Shown here: piece by piece, positions 57,752-64,000 of the stretch
Layout of the letters: each line of letters begins with the position of its first letter
Position numbering within the stretch: position 1 is the stretch's first letter
DNA from: Dermatophagoides farinae
Lineage: Eukaryota > Arthropoda > Arachnida > Sarcoptiformes > Pyroglyphidae
Reading direction: 5' to 3'
Length of the DNA stretch: 64,000 nucleotides
NCBI RefSeq assembly: GCF_024713945.1
Contig: NC_134685.1
Location: forward strand, 434,001-498,000
Notes under the pieces: generated by a model
The model's input: only the letters and a program-made list of their open reading frames with translations
Database searches by the model: none
What the model was told of the DNA's origin: nothing
Translations under genes and position numbers: made by a program

Positions 57752-58529
57752 TCATCATCATATCATATTAATTCAAGAATTAAGAACTCAACGATTGCAA
57801 TTGAATGTTGTAATCAATCTCTAAACCAAAAAAAAAAACACTTTATGACTACTACAGACTAGACATTTTAGTGTGTGATGAATCATTATTAAAGATAAAT
57901 AAAAATAGAATTAGAATGAGAAAAAAAAAGAAATATTCTATTCTATATATGAAGATGTCAAAAAAAAAACAAACATAAGCAGCCAATATACAGCAAAAAA
58001 AAGTCATATCTGGACACCGCTGGATAATTTCCGTTTATCTGGTGGTTAAATTATCTACCACAATATTAATAGATTATAGCCACTGATTATAATTTACACC
58101 AATGAGCACAATAACCTGAAATAGTGAAAGTAAAACACACACACACACACACACACAGACACTTAGCATAGAGAGATGTATATCACCAATCAACCAGCCA
58201 ACCAACAAGTGTTTTTATTTGTTGATATATATAACGGGAATCTATGTTTTTGGTGTGGCCTTTATATCTCTCTCTTTCTCTCGCATTCATATACATATCT
58301 ATAAATCTTTTAATCAACACCATCACCATCATTGTCATGATCGTATATAAATGATAGGATTGCAATCGTGTATGGATTTTATTTTTAATTTTTTCTTTTT
58401 TTTTGTTACTAGAAACATATATACAAACAATGACACAATACATAGACATACAAATAGATTACCATTCACAATCATCATCATCAAAACAATAATAACGTGA
58501 ACATTTAATGTTGAATAAAATAAATTAGA
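57752..58529. other. Spacer between array and ZnT gene
   Basis: AT-rich, with a CA run near 58135-58160 and a CT/GA-rich patch near 58267. TATATAAA at 58344-58351, about 180 nt before the ZnT start codon, is a possible core promoter. No gene seen. Confidence 0.4.
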
Positions 58530-60454
58530 ATGTTGAAACAATCATCAATTCATCGTCAACAAAAATATGAAACATCATCATCATCATTATCAATAGTGAA
58601 AACCAAACTAAATGATGATGATGATGATGATGATGATGATAATGATTATGATAGCATGGCAACCAAAATTCAATCCAAGGTTATTGTGGTAAATAAAAAT
58701 TATGTTAATGAAACAGATGTAATTGATCATTCAAATCAAACAAATACAACAACAGAAGCAACAGGTGTATTCAACAATGACATTTATTCATCATCAAAAG
58801 AAAATTCGAAACATCATGATGAATCGGATCGATTATTGATTGATTTTGATCCAAATCTAAATAACAAATTTCCATCATCATCATCATCAATGATTGCTAC
58901 TACAACTGCTACTACTACTACTACTCTGAATAATTGTCAAATAATAGAATCTGAAAATGAAAATGTCATTTCGAAAAATTCAGACCACCAAATAATGATG
59001 ATGAGTCCATCGACATCCACAATGGCAATAATACCGATGGAAAATGTTGTTGATCAAAATACAGAAAAAATGATGATAAAAAAGAACAATATGAATAATA
59101 AACAAAAACGAAAAAAATCTAAGGATTCTATGAAGAAACAAAAACAGAATTCATTCGAATATCAAACGATGGATGACGAAGAAGTAAGTAACGATGATGA
59201 TGATTATGATAATTCATCCAATCGAACGTTGAGCGCCAGAAATGAGAAACAAATACCACCATCATTATCAAAACATTGTCATGATATTGAAATGGATCGT
59301 GATCAACAAAGATTTGCACGTCAAGTAATGATGAAATTGGTCATTGGTCTTATTATGTGTACGATATTTATGCTTATCGAATTTATCGGTGGTTATCTAT
59401 CACATAGTTTGGCAATATTTACAGGTATTTATTATAGTTTACTGTACATACCTTATGAGTTGTTGACATCTTTTTTTTCTTTGCTTTCCATTTGAAAGAT
59501 GCTGCACATTTATTTAGTGATTTAATAAGTTTTGCAATTAGTTTGTTTGCCGTTTATTTGGCACAAAAACCACCGACTAGATCCAAATCATTTGGATATT
59601 TACGATTAGAAGTTATCGGTGTTTTGTTCAGCGTTTTTCTTATCTGGTTTCTAACCGGACTTCTTGTTTATTTTGCCATACAACGAATTGTATCCAATGA
59701 ATTTGAAATTGATTCAATGACAATGTTAACAGTTTCATTGATTGGTTTGGCAATTAATCTAGTCATGTGGTTAGTATTATCATCACAATCAACTTGTTGT
59801 TGTTGTGGAAACCATGATGATGAAAAAGAAATGGAAGGCCAAGGATCGATTAGTCATCAACACCAACACCAACATCAACATCAACATAATCATAATCATC
59901 AACATGGTCATTCACATGTCAATATGAATGTACGTGCAGCAATATTACACATTATTGGTGATCTAATACAATCGATTGGTGTATTGATTGCATCGATTAT
60001 AATTCATTTTCGTCCAGAATGGAAATTGGCCGATCCAATTTGTACATTATTGTTTGCAACATTAGTATTCGCAACAACATATTCAATAATGAAAGATAGT
60101 CTTCATATATTGATGGAAGGTTTCCCGAAAGAATATAGTTATGAACAAGTCATACAAATGTTAAGTGAACAAATACCTGGCGTAAAGAATGTACATTCAT
60201 TACATATCTGGTCTTTAACACATGGCCGTAATGCATTGGCCGTACATTTGACAGTAGAAGCCGAAACGATGGATAATCACCATGGTGGTGATGATGATGA
60301 TGATGATGGTCATAATTTATTTGAATCGATACGAAATCAAGCTGAAACATTGATACGTCGTGAATTACGTATATCACAGACAACCATACAGATTGAAAAT
60401 CATCAACCAGAATTTATTCGTGATTGTAGCCATTGTAATGGGCCAGAAACATAG
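58530..60454 (+). CDS. Zinc transporter, ZnT/SLC30A (cation diffusion facilitator) family
   Basis: Two exons: 58530-59424 and 59499-60454, intron 74 nt (GTATTT...GAAAG), phase 1, 616 residues. It exports Zn2+ from cytosol into vesicles or out of the cell by proton exchange, acting as a dimer. Six membrane segments begin at LVIGLIMCTIFMLIEFIGGY. The joined exon boundary gives SLAIFTDAAHLFSD, so the H-x-x-x-D pair of TM2 is intact; TM5 has HIIGDLIQSIGV, the second H-x-x-x-D. The loop between TM4 and TM5 is His-rich (HQHQHQHNHNHQHGHSH), typical of the ZnT2/3/4/8 group. The cytosolic C-terminal domain (GVKNVHSLHIWSLTHGRNAL) matches the family. The N-terminus of about 265 residues is unusually long, acidic and Ser/Asn-rich, lacking in vertebrate members. 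ATG 58530 is the first; internal starts are possible. Confidence 0.93.
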
Positions 60455-62833
60455 CCAAAATAAAAACAAAAACAAACCAACACAAAATATATAAATTGAT
60501 CAAAAATAAATCACCGAAAATAAACAAAACATATAAAAATAAAGAACAACCTACCTGTTGTTGTTTACCTTGATTTCGTCATGATAATGATGGCGATGAT
60601 AATGACCAATCATGGATGGATGAATGAACTTGATTTCTATAGCATCTTCTTGTTTATTTTTTATAATGTCTTTATTATATTCCATCTAATGGTGAAATGG
60701 CGTGTCATCAATGATGATGATGATAAATGAATAAAATTTGAATTTTTTTTCAGACTTCAAATTTCAAACAATAATAAAATAGGTATATATAATTTGTCAT
60801 AATAGGTAGTGTTGATTTCTTCTTTTTGTTTCACGAACGCCTTTTCACAAAAAAATTTTTTTTTTGTTGTCGTTGGGATTCACAACACAATGCACCACGC
60901 GATCTCCTTGTCTGTTATACTTTGACATCGAAAAAAGTCACTTGCTCACTTGATCAACACAAAGGAAGCAAATATCATCATCATTCCGAATAAAATTCGA
61001 AAAGATTCGATAATTCACCATTCAGATAAGACGTATTTGGGAAAAACTGTGTGCATGCGTGTGACGAAACTTTTTTATTTTTTATTTTTCCATGATGAAT
61101 AAATTGAAAAAAAATTTCAAATTGACAATGACATCATTCATTGTAATGAATGAAAATGACAAAATTCGTAAATTTTTTTTTTTTTATTTTTAAACCAAAT
61201 GAAATCGTTTCAAATGTTATACATTGTGACTACACTTTATGTTATGATTTTTTTTCCACACATAACACCAACGCATTATATGGTAGTGGTATTGATTTAT
61301 GTTATATTTGATTTTTCAAAAAATGAAAAAAAAAAAAAAAATACCACACACCCATATTATAGAAATGACCACTACCACGATTGACATGCCATGGCAAACG
61401 AAACAAACAAACAAACAACAGTGTCGACGGTTGAGGATTCTTTATGTCTGTGTATGTTCGATTTTTTTTTTTTTTGGTTTGTTTGTTTCATCTTTTTTGA
61501 TCATTTCGTCAACATTGAATTTTACATTTTTTTTTCTTGAAAACAGTGAATGATTCATTTCTATAGTGTATTGATTATTGATTGATTGATTGATTAATCA
61601 TTGTCATTTGTCATACAGACACACACACACACATACATACAATTAGTGTGGTATATTTTGAGCATCAACATCAAATTTGTATTTTTTTTTTTAATTTGAG
61701 GTCAGAAACCTCGAAAAAACACACAAACTCATTATAACTGGACGATATATTCGATATTGAATCGAATTTTTTACGATTTTTCTCATCAACATTTTGTCGA
61801 TGATAATCATAACATAAATGTGAATTCTGAACGATTTTGATTTCTATGATATATCCTCTCTTAAGGCAAGTATTTTTTTTCTGATATTAAAGGGGGAGTT
61901 TGTCATATTTTCAACTCTTTTTATTTTATTTTATTTTGCCGATTGAACGATGACCAATCCTGCTGTCATTATTAGTAGGTAATATAATAATAATAATGAT
62001 AATCAGAGAAAATGTTAAAGGTTAATTTTCGCCAAATCTATATCTATAGCTTTTTATTTATATGTGGATAGATAAACTGGTTTTTTACTGAAAACCAATC
62101 ATCATCATTTGCGACCCATCATTCATTTTTCAATTGGATCAAACATTTCATTGATAAAAAAGGGGTTCTCTCTTCGATGATGATGATGATGATGATAGTA
62201 ATAACAAATGGTCAACGATTTTGATTGACTTTCCGGTTTTTATTTTCTTTCAAGAAATTCACCAAATACATTCACATCAAGCCAGTTTTTTTTTCATTCT
62301 CCACTCTATTTATATATGTGTACACACACACACACACACACAATGATGATCTCTCAGTGTGGTTTGTAACAAACAAAAACCGACAACAACCACAACAACA
62401 ACACGAATATGTTGTGTATCCAATAACATTATCATTATCAACATCATCATTTTTTTTTTCTTTGGATGCTACAAGTTTGATCCTGATTTTTGTTATATCA
62501 AGCAGTGTTTTTTCGTTGTTGTTGAGAGTAATTTTTTTTTCCTATTGAATGTGTCAGTTGTATAATTGAAAATTTTCGATTCGGTTGAAATAGGTGTGTG
62601 TTGTTGTTGTTGTTGTTCAAGTGTGTGTATGTTCTAAATTCGATTATTCGTTCGACCTAATAAATAACTGATGGTAATCTATTTTTTGCTAATTGAATTT
62701 TGTTTTGGTTTTTTTTTTTGATTTGTATTTTTTGTTTTTTTTTCACACAGCATCATCCACCAAACAAATTGACAACAGTGGTTATTTTTTCCTAGTGATT
62801 TTAATATCATTTTAACATAGAAAATAAAATAAT
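60455..62833. other. Intergenic spacer
   Basis: Contains the ZnT 3' UTR (AATAAA at 60505-60510). Then simple sequence: T-tracts, CA runs near 61617 and 62320, and GAT triplets near 62178. No ORF has protein-like composition. The final part is the 5' UTR and promoter of the ch-TOG gene. Confidence 0.45.
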
Positions 62834-64000
62834 ATGGATGATAACGGATCATCATCACAGGATGTGGATTTTTCAAAATTATCCATTGAAGATCGTATTT
62901 CACATAAGGTATGTTTTTGTATTTCATTTTATCATCGTTTTTTGGATTGTATAATCTATTTTGTTGTTTTTCATTTATATAGAATTGGAAAGCAAGACTT
63001 TCCGGTTATGAAGAATTGATGCGATTATTTCCACAATATGAAGATCGAGAATTTCAACGTTATGCACCTTTAGTGAAAAAATTTGTGATCGATACGAATG
63101 CAGCAGCACAAGAAAAAGGTTTAGCTGCAACATTGGCATTTGTTGATTATTGTCCACAAGCCGGTAAATACGTTGAGAATATTGTAGCCGGTGTTGCAAC
63201 TAAATGTTTGACAGCAACACGTGCACGAACTAAAGAATTAGCATCCGATGTAGTGCTTATGTGCGTGGAAATTGAACGTCAAGATGTTGTTGTCGAAGAA
63301 TTGGTTAAAGCATTGGAACAGAAAACACCGAAAAATGTTGCCGCTACTATAGCAATGATACGTAAATGTTTGAATCAATTTGGCTATAGAGTGATTGGTT
63401 TGAAACCAATCGTACCGATATTGGCACGATTTTTGGAAGAACGTGATCTAAATGTTCGTGAAGAAACCAAACAATTAACCATTGAAATATATCGTTGGAT
63501 TAAAGATGCACTTGTGCCACAGCTCAGTTCATTGAAACCGATATTATTGCAAGAATTACAGACGGAATTTGATAAATATAAAGATATGAAAGCTTCACCC
63601 GAACGATTGTTACGTTCACAACAACATCGACAAATTGAAGATGTAGATGCCGCAACCATAGCAACTAATGAAAACGATGGTGGTGGTGGTGGTGGTTGTG
63701 ATGGTGTTCCATCTGAAGCTGATTCTGAAATAGATCCATTCGATTTACTTGAACCGTTTGATGTAATAGCCAAATTACCTGGAGATTTTTATACGTTAAT
63801 CGAAGCGAAAAAATGGTCAGAACGTAAAGATGGTTTGGAAAAATTACAACAACTATTGGAAGCTAATCCTAAATTAGCTACTGGTAGTGATTATTCGGAA
63901 TTGGTAAAACAATTACGAAAAATCATCGCAAAAGATACAAATATTGTTGTCGTTGGATTGGCCATCAAATGCCTTGGACAAATGGCACACGGATTGAGAA
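62834..64000 (+). CDS. XMAP215/ch-TOG microtubule polymerase, N-terminal part (3' truncated by window)
   Basis: Exons 62834-62908 and 62983 to beyond 64000, intron 74 nt (GTATGT...ATATAG), phase 0. The family (human CKAP5, fly mini spindles) adds tubulin to microtubule plus ends through arrays of TOG domains; it acts at centrosomes, spindles and growing ends. Seen: KLSIEDRISHKNWKARLSGY at the start, characteristic of TOG1; HEAT-like helices (LVKKFVIDTNAAAQEKGLAA, RTKELASDVVLMCVEIE, IEIYRWIKDALVPQL). A Gly/Asp linker at about 63675-63730 follows, then the start of TOG2 with FDVIAKLPGDFYTLIEAKKW then SERKDGLEKL, and KDTNIVVVGLAIKCLG. Family identity is secure; later TOG domains lie beyond the window. 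Confidence 0.96.

Noticed and set aside
63384-63773. Minus-strand 129-residue ORF with a Pro run
   Set aside because: Lies wholly antisense to the conserved TOG1 coding exon.

Overview
This is nuclear DNA from a compact, AT-rich arthropod genome. Introns are mostly 55-75 nt with GT-AG ends, and coding regions are full of CAA, GAT and CAT codon runs. Taken together, this most resembles an astigmatid mite of the house dust mite / Sarcoptes type. That placement is an inference, because no species-specific marker was tested.

Layout. (1) 1-3198, +: the 3' part of the RNA polymerase II largest subunit (RPB1), including its C-terminal heptad domain. (2) 3850-7085, +: five small secreted or membrane-anchored peptide genes. 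They form two tandem-duplicate pairs, each with a duplicated upstream regulatory block, plus one Ser/Tyr/Asn-rich repeat protein between the pairs. (3) 8765-12174, -: a two-exon nuclear protein with an N-terminal FHA domain that resembles Ki-67. (4) 12175-25262: about 13 kb of simple-sequence-rich DNA with no gene I can support. (5) 25263-29277, +: a seven-exon animal haem peroxidase. (6) 29278-32300: a patch with a different base composition. It holds a tRNA-His gene with a 50-nt intron and scrambled remains of a BEL/Pao retroelement on both strands. (7) 33109-43198, +: an UNC79 homologue (NALCN channel accessory protein) with an 8.7-kb exon and a candidate 12-nt microexon. (8) 43262-47296, -: three tandem paralogues of an unrecognised secreted 12-cysteine protein; the middle copy is broken by a 47-bp duplication. 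(9) 47924-57751, +: six head-to-tail, intronless paralogues of an unrecognised type I membrane protein. (10) 58530-60454, +: a ZnT/SLC30A zinc transporter. (11) 62834-64000, +: the start of an XMAP215/ch-TOG microtubule polymerase.

The conserved genes (RPB1, UNC79, ZnT, ch-TOG, peroxidase) are ordinary housekeeping, neuronal or extracellular-oxidation genes with no obvious functional link. The new material is in the lineage-specific tandem families, above all the six-copy membrane-protein array, where the last copy has lost both of the two cysteines the others keep. Three genes (RPB1, UNC79, array copy 5) each carry what looks like one single-base frameshift. In RPB1 and UNC79 this is more likely sequencing or assembly error than real gene death. 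All gene models were spliced by hand from the sequence; no transcript or database evidence was available.
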